Source: Plantago major (lineage: Eukaryota > Streptophyta > Magnoliopsida > Lamiales > Plantaginaceae). Taken from it: a stretch of DNA of 64,000 nucleotides. Position 1 is the first letter of the stretch. Each line of letters starts with the position of its first letter. Below are positions 1-11,776 of the stretch, piece by piece. Under the pieces are notes generated by a model. That model saw only the letters and a list, made by a program, of their open reading frames with translations. It was not told the DNA's origin and made no database searches. A program made the translations under genes and the position numbers. Location of the stretch: NCBI GenBank assembly GCA_026545765.1, contig CM048839.1, forward strand, positions 61,935,677 to 61,999,676, written 5' to 3'.

Positions 1-1045
1 ATGTATAATTCCATAAGTCGTCGGGCATTGAAAAAATAGGTGGTCAATTGATTCCATCCCATCCCAGAAACTGCATATACCATCCGTAGGAATGCCAAAG
101 AAAGCCAAACGGTCTTTAGTAGCCATACGTCTATGCAAGGCCAACCACATGATAAATATAGCCTTTGGGCGAGCCGGGTTGCGAATGACCAGGTCGCACC
201 ACTCTACCTTGGTTGTGTCTCCCCGTAACAGTTGGTAGATGAGGCGGGTCGAGAACTTCGGCGAGACTAGTTGGGTGGCCCACACCGGAGTCGCACAAAG
301 CAATCCCCGCACACGGAGGATGCCTTTGATGATCGAAGAAGCACACACAGGAACCTGCCAATCATCCAAATCTTGATTCTTTATATAATAAATGTGGACC
401 CATCGAACCCATAATGAATCCGCCTTGGTCAGGATCTTCCATAGAAGTTTAGAGATAAGAGCTAAGTTCCACACTTGTAAGTTGATAATATTTAATCCAC
501 CGCAACTCCTAGGTGCGCATACTTGTTGCCACGATACCAGAGCCTTGTGATAGTTTCCATCATTACCACTCCACTGGAAAACTTCTGCAAATACGCTGAA
601 TATGCTCTAAAACAGCCTTCGGGAGCGGGAAAACCTGAAGCCAGTAAGCAGTAATGGATGTGATGACACTCTTTATCAATTGTTCCCGACCTGCATAACT
701 TAAGAGTCTCGTCGTCCAATGCTTTAATCGACCCAGAATACGATCTAGAAGGGGTTTGTATTGTTGGATGGTGAGTCGGCGGTGGGAAAGAGGAACTCCC
801 AAATAATGCACAAGAAAGGTGCCCAAACCGAACCCAGTGGCGCCTAGAATGCGCTGCTAGTCCGCATATGATACGCCTCCGCAGAATACTTTCGTCTTCG
901 AGAGGTTCGCTCGCAAACCGCATGCACTGGAGAAGTGGCCCAGCTGCTGCATCATTAATAATACTGACCGCTCATCTCCCCTCGTAAATAGCATAAGATC
1001 ATCCGCAAAACACAGGTGAGTAATATTCAGCTTTTCACAATATTT
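1..1045 (-). pseudogene. LINE reverse transcriptase C-terminal and zf-RVT fragment
   Basis: Minus-strand remnant of ORF2 of an L1-type plant LINE. Reading right to left it starts just before the polymerase box (FADD, about 999-1010), passes through the thumb region typical of these elements (YLGVPLSHRRL near 785-805, then LLSYAGREQLIKS), and ends at the window edge in the zf-RVT zinc-binding region (RMATKDRLAFFGIP, then HLFFQCP near 15-35). The endonuclease and the first RT motifs are absent, so the copy is truncated near 1045. The reading frame is broken at least by an in-frame TAG near 857-859 and by shifts between the pieces at 563-826 and 131-361. It continues left of the window. Family assignment is firm; sub-family is not known. 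Confidence 0.88.
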
Positions 1046-1494
1046 TCATGTTTGCATGTTTTATTAATAGCTTATGTCAATATTGATTCTTTTGAGAATA
1101 AATTAATTCAGAGATGTGTCATGTGAGATTAAATAAATAGGGCTACGACTAAAGATTTCATGACTTTTTTTCTTCAGTAGGTCTTTAAAATTAGTTTTAA
1201 TTCCCCAATCCCCATTGATATAATAGTAGTTCTTTCCATTCCGTATCTCCTTATGAATCTTCTGAGAAGTAAAGGTTTTATTTGCAATATTGGCTATACA
1301 TTACTTAGAGATTGATGATTGTTGTAGCTTCTTGAATTTGTATATGTTACATGACAGAGCAGTTAGATTAATTTATCAATAATCATCATTCATTAATTGT
1401 AATTCATCCCTGAAATTGAGGGGAAAAAATAAGTGTTGAGACAAAGATTTATGTGATTTTAAATTGGTAAAAATTCAGTTTCATAGGGTGAATT
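1046..1494. other. AT-rich spacer, nothing recognised
   Basis: About 450 bases between two LINE remnants. I see no open frame of note, no terminal repeats and no RNA gene signature. Confidence 0.5.
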
Positions 1495-2305
1495 TTTTTA
1501 TTTTTTTTTTAAAAAAAAGAGCCGTAGCTCAAATTTTATTAATAAGGAAAAGACAAACACGGAGGAATATAGGAACCCGTGCGCACAACAAGCTAAGATA
1601 GACAAAAGGAAACAACCACCAACACAACAAGACCACTAGAAACCACCAACTAGCTCAAATGGTACAAAACATAATCCAACTCCAAACACAAGCTAACTTA
1701 GTTGTCAATCATACGAGTCAAAAGTTGCAAAACCAGGAGAGACACAATCTTCAAGTTCAGACCAAGTAGACTCATCTCGAGATCCAACAGAACGATAACC
1801 ATAAGACAAGAATTTGTCAGCTGGAAAAGGAGTAGAGCCAACTTATTTCATTCTTCTATGCCTTAGAATGCAAGGCTCAAACTATTATAAGCAATCATCA
1901 AGGGTTTTGGGTAAATGAAATAATTTCCAAATGAATCCATCGAAGATTCACCAACAGCCAAAAGTAGCATCTCATCACTATCTTTACAATCAACATGATC
2001 TCCAGGTTCAGGTTCAGGTTCAAAGTAATTCTCAAAACCAAAAGGAAAATCCCCCAAATCATCAACAACTTGCTCATTCACCTTCGAATTTTTAAAACCT
2101 TCTTCATTGACTTCATCAACAGTAACTGATTTTCGTTCTTCTAGAATAGTAACTTCCTTAAGAACTTGCTCAACTACATGTTTCGTACCACCGGACAAAT
2201 CAGAGAGACAAGTAACAACAGATTCCATACTACTAGAAGCAGCACCAACCTTTCCTTTTGAGGAAACATGATTCAACCCATTACAAGATTCTTTTCCATG
2301 CCCTA
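1495..2305 (-). mobile_element. LINE 3' part: ORF1 tail joined to 3' UTR and poly(A)
   Basis: On the minus strand the segment ends in a short 3' UTR closing with TTAATAAAATTTGAGC, then GCTACGGCTC and an A-rich tail (T and A runs at about 1497-1518), the usual 3' end of plant L1-type LINEs. Upstream lies an ORF1-like tail and no ORF2, so this copy is internally deleted or a non-autonomous derivative. Its 5' side is cut by a CACTA-type end at 2306. No clear TSD was found. Confidence 0.65.
1863..2305 (-). pseudogene. LINE ORF1 C-terminal fragment with half zinc knuckle
   Basis: The minus-strand frame entering at 2305 reads SVGHGKESCNGLNH, which looks like the second half (GHxxxxC) of a CCHC zinc knuckle, then about 135 residues of Ser/Glu-rich sequence ending at 1863. 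A zinc knuckle near the end of ORF1 is common in plant L1 elements. The first half of the knuckle is lost where the CACTA end begins. The zinc-knuckle reading is inferred from one half-motif. Confidence 0.45.
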
Positions 2306-2760
2306 CACTACAACAAAAGCATCATTTGGTAACACTAGAAAGTGTTGTTCTATATACAAATCAGTGACAATTTTTCATTTAGTGGCATTGATATCAAAGT
2401 GTCACTTCAAGGGGTGGCTAAATGTATAGTGCCACTAAACAATGATGGCATGACAACTCTCCAACTGTCAAAGAAACTAGTTTGCCCAACATTTGTAAGT
2501 GACGATGTAAGGCTAATAAGTAACATTAATTAGTGTTACCTTAAAATTATCTTGTAACATGAATAGATATCACTATAGTTATTGTTCTTTGGCACTTGAA
2601 AAAGTCACTGGATGAACTTCCAATGACACTCCACCCCTCAACCTTCAAATCATATTTTAAAATAAACAATTACTATAACGAAAAGATTTCAAGCATAGGG
2701 AACATAAAGGATTGGAAAGTAAAGACATCTCTGTTATATTATTTATATTTAAATAAATTA
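2306..2760. mobile_element. CACTA-type terminus, truncated
   Basis: Begins CACTACAACAAAAGCA, the terminal sequence of En/Spm (CACTA) elements, followed by short motifs repeated in both orientations (AGTGGCA, TGTCACT, GTGCCACTAAA), which look like subterminal repeats. No matching TTGTAGTG end is seen before the Helitron end at 2761, so only one terminus appears to remain. The right limit is uncertain. Confidence 0.5.
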
Positions 2761-3740
2761 CTAGTACTAACCCGTGGCGATGCCACAGTATAATTTACTT
2801 TTAATAATAAATAGAAATGTGAGGATTAAATAAATTAATCGAGAAAATAAGATAGTCAAAATTCCTTGTAGACAACGTTGGCCGTGATGTCGTTCGATAG
2901 TCATTCTTCATCCAATATTATATCATTGAGTGTTTATTTATGTTAACTATAGAAAATGTAAAAATAGAGTCCTACCATACCCGACTTGTTAATTAGTAAC
3001 AGGTACATGTTTTTTTACAAAAAAATCTATCTGTCAAACGGAACCAAAATAAAATAGAAAAGTATACAACACAATCAATAGGGCTGCTCCCAACAATCTC
3101 GCGGTGATATGTGGTCACCCCACCACACACAAATATTATACAAACGTAATTTTACATGTTACGGTTGTTTTTTCCAACCCCTCGGTTCCCAGCAACTCCG
3201 CGGTGGTACGCGTCACCCCACCAAAGACACAAAAATTATTATTCTACGAACATAATTTCACGTGGTACGGTTGTCCCCCCCCCCCCCACCCCACCCCTCC
3301 TGGCCCCGTTATGGATGAAGAAAGTAAAGAGAAGATAGAAGAGAGTTTTCCCAGCCTGTCATGGAGATCAAGAAAGTACAAAGAAGATCGAAGACATTTT
3401 CCCCGCCTAGAGAGTATCAGCTGATCCCCGTCCTCCCCCGGCTCGTTATGGGGATCAAGAAAGTAGAGAGAAGATCTAAGAGAGTTTCCCCACCTAGAGA
3501 GTATTAGATCCCCCAGGCCCGTTATGTATCAAGAGAGTAGAGAGAAGATCGAAGAGAGTTTCCCCGCCTAGAGAGTATATGCAGACCCCCCCCCTTCCGC
3601 CGGAAAAAATGTAGTTTTTACCAGACCGGACCTGAACATCATTATTTCGAACGGGTTTGAAATTCGGGTTGGATAGAACCAGTAGTCCTTCCAGCCAGAG
3701 ATCGTAGCGAAGATAAACCTTATACCTCATCCTACCGATC
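2761..3740 (-). mobile_element. Helitron-family repeat, 3' end at 2761
   Basis: On the minus strand the element ends with a short hairpin (GTGGC, loop ATC, GCCAC; plus 2774-2786), ten bases, then CTAG, and is followed by T (plus A at 2760). This is the classical Helitron 3' terminus inserted between A and T. The sequence inside is shared with the repeat starting at 46010, including the block around a GGTGATATGTGGTCACC-like stretch and the 75-80-base minisatellite. No helicase is present; it is non-autonomous. The 5' end (TC) was not located, so the right boundary is approximate. Confidence 0.72.
3310..3580. repeat. Minisatellite of about 75-80 bases, three units
   Basis: Three imperfect direct repeats built on GTTATGGATCAAGAAAGTAG, then AGAGAAGATCGAAGAGAG and a TTTCCCCGCCTAGAGAG block. 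The same minisatellite, again with three units, lies at 50365-50575 in the related Helitron repeat, so it belongs to the element family and is not a local expansion. A poly(C) run at about 3276-3288 precedes it. Confidence 0.85.
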
Positions 3741-5458
3741 GAATCTTATACATAAAGAAAAGGAAATTAAAAGTCTTCACATGTAAAATGTTGTTGATAG
3801 ACATGTAAAGATTATCACATTACCAATTAGCTCACGTGTGTATCTTCTATCTTCTGGAATAGAAAATAGCACATCTAGTACCCGATTCATAGAACATTTT
3901 TAGAAGATCAGTTGAAGGGACTATGTCAAGCATAGATCCAAAGGTCCTATCTGGATTCATGTCCATTAAGAAACTTAGTGTGTGGGTGGCGATTTTGATG
4001 GAATTATGGGATTTAGAAGATTTGATTGATCACATTTATAAATAGTTACAAAGGTTGAATATCATTGGCAGAATTATGTAACGAAAATTAGATTAAAATT
4101 GTAAAGGTAACAGATACAAATACGCATTAACTTGGCATCAAAAATAAATTTACCCTGATTATAATTGTTTTGTAATTTTTTAATCTAAAAAAATGAAAGA
4201 ATTTCTCACGTTGATTTGAGGTAAAAGTACTATAGCTAGAATTGATAATAAAAACTGGTATTTGTAATATATGGATAGATTTCATCTTCACATGACTAAA
4301 AATTGAAAATTAATTTAATACTTTATTCTTTACCTTCTCAACTCTTCTACTTTATTCACTATCTTCTACGACTATTCATTATCTTTCATACATAAGTATT
4401 TAGAGAAAAGTCGAAACCTAAATTCAAAAATAAAAAGAAACGTAGAGAGTTAATACAATTTAAAATGAATTTCTTTTTACATTAATTTTGTATTAGAAAA
4501 TGTCCGAGTAATTAGAAAGCGCTCCAAATATCATTTATGCACATGCGGATCATGTGTGCTTCAAAGTAAGCCATCAACTTTAGAATATAGTAGAAAAATA
4601 TACGAAAGTGCACAAATGGTATGGCCGTATGGATATATATATGAGGCTAATCAAAATAATTGTATATTTTAGTTTGTCCAGAATGTTTGATGCTAAACTA
4701 TTTAAAATGAGTATTATTTTGAACGTTTGATGCAACGTTAATTATTTATAATGTGTTTAAAGAGTCGTTTTTAATTTTTAAAATTTTATTATTTCATTTT
4801 ATCTTATTCAATAAATTCATATTTTATTTTAATGAATAAAACAATTTATTTAATTGATAATAGTATTCAAGATTGGTGTCTATAGATTCGCCTTGTCACG
4901 GCGAATTCAAATATATGTTGAAAATATTTTTTGAATTTTTGTAGATAAAGTTATATGAAATTAATATTTTATTTTAGTGGATGAAATAATTTATTTAATT
5001 AAATAATAATAATAATAATAACAATAATAATCTATTAAAAACACTATTCATGGTCGTGGCCACGACCCATTGGACATGATTTTTTTTCCAGATTTTATCG
5101 TCGTTTCAGTCGTGGCTCACGGATGTCACTATTCACTGCCATCACCATGACCATTGGGAATGGTCTAAGGTTGTATAAGTTTCATTCTTGTAAGCTTGGA
5201 TTATCTTAGTATTGTTCTTAGAGTATATAATTCACTTCATCAACATCTATCTATTATATCGAAATGTTTTAATTTTGTTGAAGATGTACACTCAAACTTA
5301 ATTATTTTCATGATAACTATGACTTAGATAAGTATATTATTTAGTACCTTTCTACTTCTTTTATGCTTGGACCATCCTCCATAATTGGAAAAACACCAAT
5401 TGAAACGTAAAAAAAAAAAAAGACAAACTGATTTTTCTTTATTAATACAAACAGATAA
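3741..5458. other. AT-rich intergenic DNA with one copy of a recurrent repeat
   Basis: No gene is seen. About 4690-4980 carries one unit of a repeat that recurs as arrays at about 12930-13480 and 53570-54480; its most recognisable block is ATTCAAGATTGGTGTCTAT, then ATTCGCCTTGTCACGGCGAA. A short AAT microsatellite follows near 5005-5030. The remainder is featureless to the eye. Confidence 0.55.
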
Positions 5459-5758
5459 TCAATATCGGGCATGAAGATGGAGATAAATGATTAATGATTT
5501 GTATATAGGTAGGTTTAATAGTGAAAGATATGGAACAAAATTTTCCATTAAATACCTGAATTTTTTTGAAAATTGAAACAAAGGGGCAAAACTAAAATTT
5601 GTCGGTTTAAGAAATTTAATCACCAAAGAAAAATCCCTATCAATTACTACATGTTGCCACTCAAAAGCTCGAATAAATTTAGTTCTTAATTTGGCTGACA
5701 AACCTTCCGCATTTTCAGCAACCATAAGACATAAAATTTTGTCACTAAGCAATAACAT
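5459..5758 (-). pseudogene. RNase H-like (RVT_3-type) remnant in a duplicated repeat
   Basis: A minus-strand frame of 99 codons contains AEGLSAKLRTKFIRAFEW, then QHVVIDRDFSLVIKFLKP. This resembles the part of RNase H-like domains of plant retroelements that reads as an A-E-A-L helix followed by a strand with an acidic residue. The same sequence, more diverged, lies at 53045-53240. In both places it is followed to the right by an AAACTCTGCT(T/C)AACCGTA-like block and then by a tandem array, so the two loci are copies of one larger repeat. LINE-1 inserted beside this frame. The domain reading rests on weak similarity; the duplication is certain. Confidence 0.4.
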
Positions 5759-5801
5759 TGATCACATGATCACTTACTGTAACAGTGGTAATAGGAAAAA
5801 A

Positions 5802-8042
5802 ATGAGAGTCTCCAGTGAGAGAGAGCGTAACCCTAAAGCCATCGGTAGGTTCCCGGCCGCCCACCGGCCACCATATCCTTACCTCCATAGCCAAAAGCCT
5901 ACCCTCTCTTCCCATAGCCTAGAACTTCGTAGGAAACCTGTTAGAACCGCTGAAGGTAACGACTTTCGATCATCACGAGTGAGTGCAGTACAAAGGAAAT
6001 GGGTGGAGAAGATTTCAGCCAAGTTGGATTCGATCTACATTTTGAATTTCCCAGAAGATTGGGCAGCAAGAGATGTTAGAGAGATACTTGAGAAATTCTG
6101 GAAGGTGAATGATGTTTTCGTACCAAACAAAAGAAACAAGGATGGGAAAAAATTTGCCTTCGCCATATTTGAAAAGGAATCAAATATTCAGGAAATCTTG
6201 GTTGCGTTGAGAGGTCTGAGTATTGGAGATAATAGGATTTTGGCGAACCTGGCAAAGTTTGACATACTAGACCGAAGCACTACTGACATGAAGGGACTTT
6301 CTTCTTCAAATAATGCTGGATCAGTAATCAAAGTCTCGAGATTTCGAACAGAAGGAGTTAGCTATCTCCAAACTGCGAAAGTGAGTGAGCAAGGAAGAAT
6401 GGAGGATCGACAGACAGAAAATAATTTTCCAATTCAGAAGGAGAAGGTAGGAAGGAGACAGGTGAAAGAGAGGGGAGCTTGGACCACTGATTCCGATCAA
6501 GCAGACAAGATCAACATGTACTTTACACCAGAGAAGGATGCGATCAGATAAATGAAATCTGATTTGTGGTATAAAGAATGGTGTTAATGTAGATGAGATT
6601 GAGGAGTTACTACAAGTGAAAGGCTATCATGCTACGAGAATTCGACAACTTTCTGAAGAGACTTGGGTGTTGGAGAATGATTCGATAGAAATCCAAAAAA
6701 AACTACTACAAGAAGATCCAAAATGGCTGGAACTAATGTTCATCTTCATTAGGTCTTGGAAAGAATCCGACGTTAATGGGAAACGACTAGTTTGGTTGGA
6801 CGTGCATGGAGTTCCCCTACATGCATGGTGCATCCAGTTGTTCAAAAAGCTTGGGAATAAGTTTGGGAAAACAGTTGAAGTTGCTACAGAAACAGTCACA
6901 AGGTTTGATCTTCGAAAAGGAAGAATGCTGGTGGAGACTCCTATTTTTGATAAAATCTGCAGAAAATTCAATATCTCGATTTGGAACAAGAGCTTTCCAA
7001 TCCATGTGCTGGAAGCTAACTGTGTTCACAACTGCAATCAGAAAATTTCGTAGAAGGATGAGGAAATCCAGTCGGAGGAAGATGAATCAGTTTCGGATGA
7101 ACTCGAGTCTGATGAGCCGTCGTAGAAGGGTGGTCTTTGGAATACGAGCAGGTCATTGATGATGAAAATCAACATTCATTGGAAGAAAACCCCAAGACAA
7201 ATTGGGAGGAGGAATTTGATCTTGGAAGTAACAAAGATGGTTGGAATTACCTTGAGAAAGACACTTTTCGAATGGGAAAGAATGGAGAGCCGCCACATTC
7301 ATTGTCACAACCACTAGAGACTGACATTAATGTTAGGGCAGAGAATAATACCCAAAATCTGTTCGAGTCGGATTTTTCGAATGGCCTATTGGACCGAAGT
7401 GGAATTCAAGCTGGGCCAAAGGAGGGTCAAACAGAAATCCAGGATGGACCAAAGATTGGAGCAAATGAGACTTTGGGCCAAAGTGAGATTGGGCCAACAA
7501 GACCAGAAATTATTGCCCATGTAGAGTTCGGACAGCAGTCAAACATTGAAAGACCAATTCTGTCAGTGGATAATAGTGATAATATCTCAGAAGATCCCTT
7601 TTGCTTGTATCCACTCATTCTCAATTCTGGAAAAAAGAAAAAAAGGAGCGTGAAGATGATATCCCTTAGTGAGACGTTTACTCAAACACATTTGATCGAG
7701 TCGGAGCCGATCAACAAAATTCAGTCAGCAACAGAGGAAGGCGTAGTCCTGGAGTCCCAATTTCAAAATGGTGTGGTTCGAAACACAGTGAATAAGCTGA
7801 AGAGAGGAAGACCCCTGAAAATTCTGTGTAAAATAGGTGGGTTAGAAGCCGCTCGACTGGATGGGGGCACGCTGTTAACTGATGGAGATATAAAAGAGTG
7901 CAATAGGCTGATCATTAAGAGGGGAGATTTGAATGCTAAAAGCTTATGGAACCTGGGTCATGGATTGGGTTTGTTGGAGGATATTGATAGAAACAGAGTA
8001 TTGCAATCCTTCTCGGAGTGGGAAACAGAGACAAACAGGTGA
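5802..8042 (+). pseudogene. LINE-1 ORF1, RRM-type RNA-binding protein, broken
   Basis: In the family ORF1 protein binds element RNA to form the retrotransposition RNP. The first ATG inside the element is at 5802; the open frame extends upstream to 5691 but that part lies in the TSD and host flank. Residues 78-83 (IYILNF) and 116-123 (KKFAFAIF) are RNP2 and RNP1 of an RRM. A second conserved region (6616-7053) reads RSWKESDVNGKRLVW and VHGVPLHAW, the DUF4283-like part. The tail (7137-8042) is acidic and ends with an AT-hook-like KRGRPLK (about 7800-7820). Breaks seen: TAA at 6549-6551 with a frame change before 6616, TAG at 7051-7053, another stop near 7120 with a return to the first frame. 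The protein cannot be made intact. Confidence 0.85.
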
Positions 8043-8084
8043 TGGGTGGCTTAGAGGATTATCAGGAGACGACGGATGTTGTTA

Positions 8085-11000
8085 ATGCGGATGGTTAGTT
8101 TCAACACTCGAGGATTAGGAGGGAGGGTGAAGAGAAGTGCGGTTAGGGAATTAGTGGCTTCAGAAAAGGTGGATTTTCTTTGTCTACAGGAAACTAAATT
8201 GGACTATGTTGATAAAAAAAACTGGTGTGCAAATTGTGGGGGAATTCTGACTGCTCCTGGGCTTACAGTGGTTCGATTGGGTCGGCTGGTGGATTATGTT
8301 GTATTTGGGATACCAAGGTGTTCGAAAAGCAGGAAATTTGGGGGGAGAAAGGTCTTCTAGGAATTTCAGGCAAGTGGGATGGCTGCCCAGTGAATATCGT
8401 CAATGTATATGTGCCTTGTAATCTGGAGGAGAAAAGAGAAGTTTGGGGTCTACTTGAAGGAAAGCTGAAAGGAAAAGAAAGTGAATTATGGTGTATTTGT
8501 GGTGACTTTAACTCAGTAAGAAATGAGAATGAAAGGAAAGGAAGCGCAAATGGTGGACAGAAGAAAGAAATGCGCGAGTTCAATGATTTGATCAATTGAT
8601 TGGGACTGATTGACTTGCCGTTGGAGAGACGGAAGTTCACTTGGTATAAAGACAATGGGCGGAGTTGTAGTAGGCTTGATAGATTCCTCCTTTCCCGAAG
8701 TGGATGTCGAAGTGGCCTAATTTAACTCAAGTGGGACTAAAACGGAAAGTTTCGGATCACGCTGCCATTTTATTGAAAGAGGAGGTGGAGGATTAGGGGC
8801 CTAAACCATTTAAGTTCCTAAGTTGGTGCTTGAAGGAAAAAGGTTTCAAAGAATTTGTGGAGGAGGAATGAAGAAACTTTAAAGTAGAAGGATGGAGTGG
8901 ATACATCATCAAAGAGAAGCTCAAACACGTGAAAGAAAAAAATCAAAATTTGGCACAAGGAAAATTATGGTAGCCTGGAAAAAAGAATTGAGAATCTGAC
9001 TGCGCAAGTCTTGGCGCTGGACAGGGAGCTGGAGGCAGGAATCATGGTCGAGGAGAATATTGAAGAAAGAAAAAAGGTGTGGGAACAAGCTATTGGAATT
9101 GAAAGATCACACTAGATTCCAACAAGCCAAGATCAAATGGATTGATGAGGGAGATACTAACTCGAAATTCTTCCACAAGTGTGTGGAAAGGAAAGGAAGA
9201 TGGAGGAAAATGAAAGGAGTTCGTGTCAACAAGAAATGGATTGAAGGCGTATCTGAGGTCAAAGATAGTATTAGAGGTCACTTTGAATCTTTATTTGCGG
9301 AAAGAAGGCAAGAGTACATCAGGTTGCCGGATGCTTTCACAGGTCCACAACTCTCTGAATCTCAATCGGCAGAACTGGAAAAGCCTTTCACAGAAGCTGA
9401 GATCAAATCTGCTGTCTGGTCTTGTGGGCTTGATCGCAGCCCAGGCCCCGACGGATTCAACTTTCATTTCTTTCGGGCTTTTTGGGAGATAATGAAAGGT
9501 GAGATTTTGGATTTGTTTAAAGATTTCCATGACAAAGCAAAGATTGTCTGGGGCTTGAATACTTCATTCATTACTCTCATCCCGAAATGTGGAAATCCCA
9601 TAGCCATCGAGGAATATAGACCCATATCTCTTATTGGTGGCATTTACAAAGTGCTTGCGAAAGTTTTTTCTTGTAGGCTGGCGCGGGTTCTTGGCAGTGT
9701 AATCTCTTGGCATCAATCGGCTTTCTTGGCTGGCCGAAACATCTTAGACGGCATTGTAGTGGCAAATGAGATAGTGGATGAAGTGAGAAACAAGAAAAGA
9801 AAGATGTTTATGTTCAAAATTGATTTCGAGAAAGCATTTGATTCGGTTAGCTGGAGGTTCTTGATGGATATGCTGAATTTAATGGGTTTCGGTGACAGAT
9901 GGTGCAAGTGGATCTTAGAATGCTTATCGATAGCGGAGATGTCAGTTCTCGTCAATGGGAGCCCTACAAAATCATTCAAATTGGGTAGGGGGCTTAGACA
10001 AGGAGATCCACTTTCTCCTTTCCTCTATCTTGTAGTTGCGGAAGGACTTAGTAGATTAATGGAAAAGGCAAAAGAGAATGATGGATTTTCAGCATTAAAG
10101 ATTGGAGGTGATGGAGTAGTTGTGTCTCACCTCCAATATGCCGATGACTCAATCATCTTTGGAGAAGCTAAGAAAGAAAACATTGGAGTCTTAAAGTGCA
10201 TTCTTCGGTGTTTTGAGTGGTACTCGGGTCTTAAAATCAACTTCCGAAAGAGCAGCTTGATCGGGATTGGCATTGAGAATGAAATCTTAAATAATTGGGC
10301 ACATGAGCTGAATTGTGGAATTGGTGAAATTCCTTTCATTTATTTGGGACTGCCTATTGGTATTCGACCAAGAGACAAACAAATTTGGCACAAAGTGATT
10401 GATAGATTGGAGTCGAGATTGGGGAAATGGGAGAACAACTTCCTCTCTTTTGGTGGTCGTTTGGTCTTACTCAAAGCGGTTCTTACCTCACTTCCTATCT
10501 ACTATTTTTCCTTCTTCAAAATTCCATCTTTTGTCCTTAAAAGAATTAAGCAATTGCAATGTCATTTTCTTTGGGGGGCTAGTTGGGTGGGGTTAAGAAG
10601 GTTGCTTGGGTTAAATGGGGAGTTGTGTGTTTACCAAAGGAGTTGGGTGGTCTTGGAGTCAATAATCTTGAATGGTTCAATCTAGCGTTGTTAGGAAAAT
10701 GGGGTTGGCGTCTTCTCACGGAAAATGATTCTCTTTGGACTTGTGTCATTAAGTCCAAGTATGGGAATTTCTCTAAGGTAATTGAGTCATGTAGTGAAAG
10801 GAGAGTTTGGGGGCAGAGGGTGGTCTTCTTGGTGGAGAGATGTCGTAAAATTGGTAGGTTGTAGTGATTGGTTTCAAGAGGGGATTACTCGGAAAGTTGG
10901 GAATGGTCTTACTACACGTTTTTGGGAAGATAAGTGGGTTTTAGAAGGGGAGAAACTGAGTGTCCTATACCCTCGGTTGTATCGTCTAGATGTTAGTAAA

Positions 11001-11776
11001 ACTTGTTTGGTGAGTGAGAGGGTCTGTCATCTTAATGGTGTCCTCTCTGTTGCGTGGGAATGGAGGCGACATACATTTGTTTGGGAAGACTCACTTGTTG
11101 AAAGTCTTATGATTCTTAACAGGAATTTCCATGGGTTGTCTGCTGATGATTGCTGGGTTTGGAACTCTGCCCCGGAGAATGTCTATACGCCAAGAGATGG
11201 CTACTCTCAGATTGCTACAAGGAACAGGGAAGATCAGGTTGATCTCAAGAACTGGACAGCTTTGGTGTGGTTAAGCCATGCTCCGCAAAAACTTAACACC
11301 TTTGTCTGGAGAGCTCTACTGGACAGACTGGCGACTTTGGCAAATCTTCAAAAAGGAACATTCTTTTCCCCGATGAAAATGCAAACTGTAGGAATTGCGA
11401 AACTAACGAACTGGAAAATGTTGCACATCTTTTTGTTCACTGATGCGTGGCTAAGGTGGTCTGGATCAAAATTAAATCCTGGTTGAACATTCACTTCGAT
11501 TTAACAGGTGACTTGGAACTGGATATTATGACTTTTGCTGATGCATTTCCTTCGAAAACAAAAGAGACTTGGTTAGTGATTTGGCATGGAACACTTTGGT
11601 ACCTTTGGAAGGCTAGAAATAATTGCATCTTTTCTAGCATCAAATTGAACGTTAAGGAGATTTTTTATATGATAAAATGGAACTCATGGAATTGGCTTCA
11701 AGGCAGGAATCTCATCAGGAAGCTGGCTATTCGATCTGACTGGGAGACTTTCCCCAGGGAGTGTCTTTCTTGTTGA
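8085..11776 (+). pseudogene. LINE-1 ORF2: endonuclease, reverse transcriptase, zf-RVT, broken
   Basis: ORF2 nicks target DNA and reverse-transcribes element RNA. The APE-type endonuclease (from 8085) shows FNTRG, LQETK, CICGDFN (about 8495-8515) and VSDHAA (about 8753-8770). The RT lies in a 541-codon open stretch, 9060-10685, with RSPGPDGF, YRPISLIGG, FKIDFEKAFDSVSW, LRQGDPLSPF and the catalytic YADD (about 10138-10149). The zf-RVT region follows (CRNCETNELENVAHLFVHC near 11386-11440), and the frame ends with TGA at 11774-11776. Breaks: a frameshift near 8230-8350, TGA at 8597-8599, stops and shifts between 8700 and 9060, and frameshifts near 10590-10690, 10860 and 11440. Most of the RT is undamaged, so the copy is inactive but not ancient. 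Confidence 0.9.

Noticed and set aside
5691-5801. Upstream extension of the LINE-1 ORF1 frame
   Set aside because: It lies in the TSD and host flank and exists only by chance; the first ATG inside the element is at 5802.
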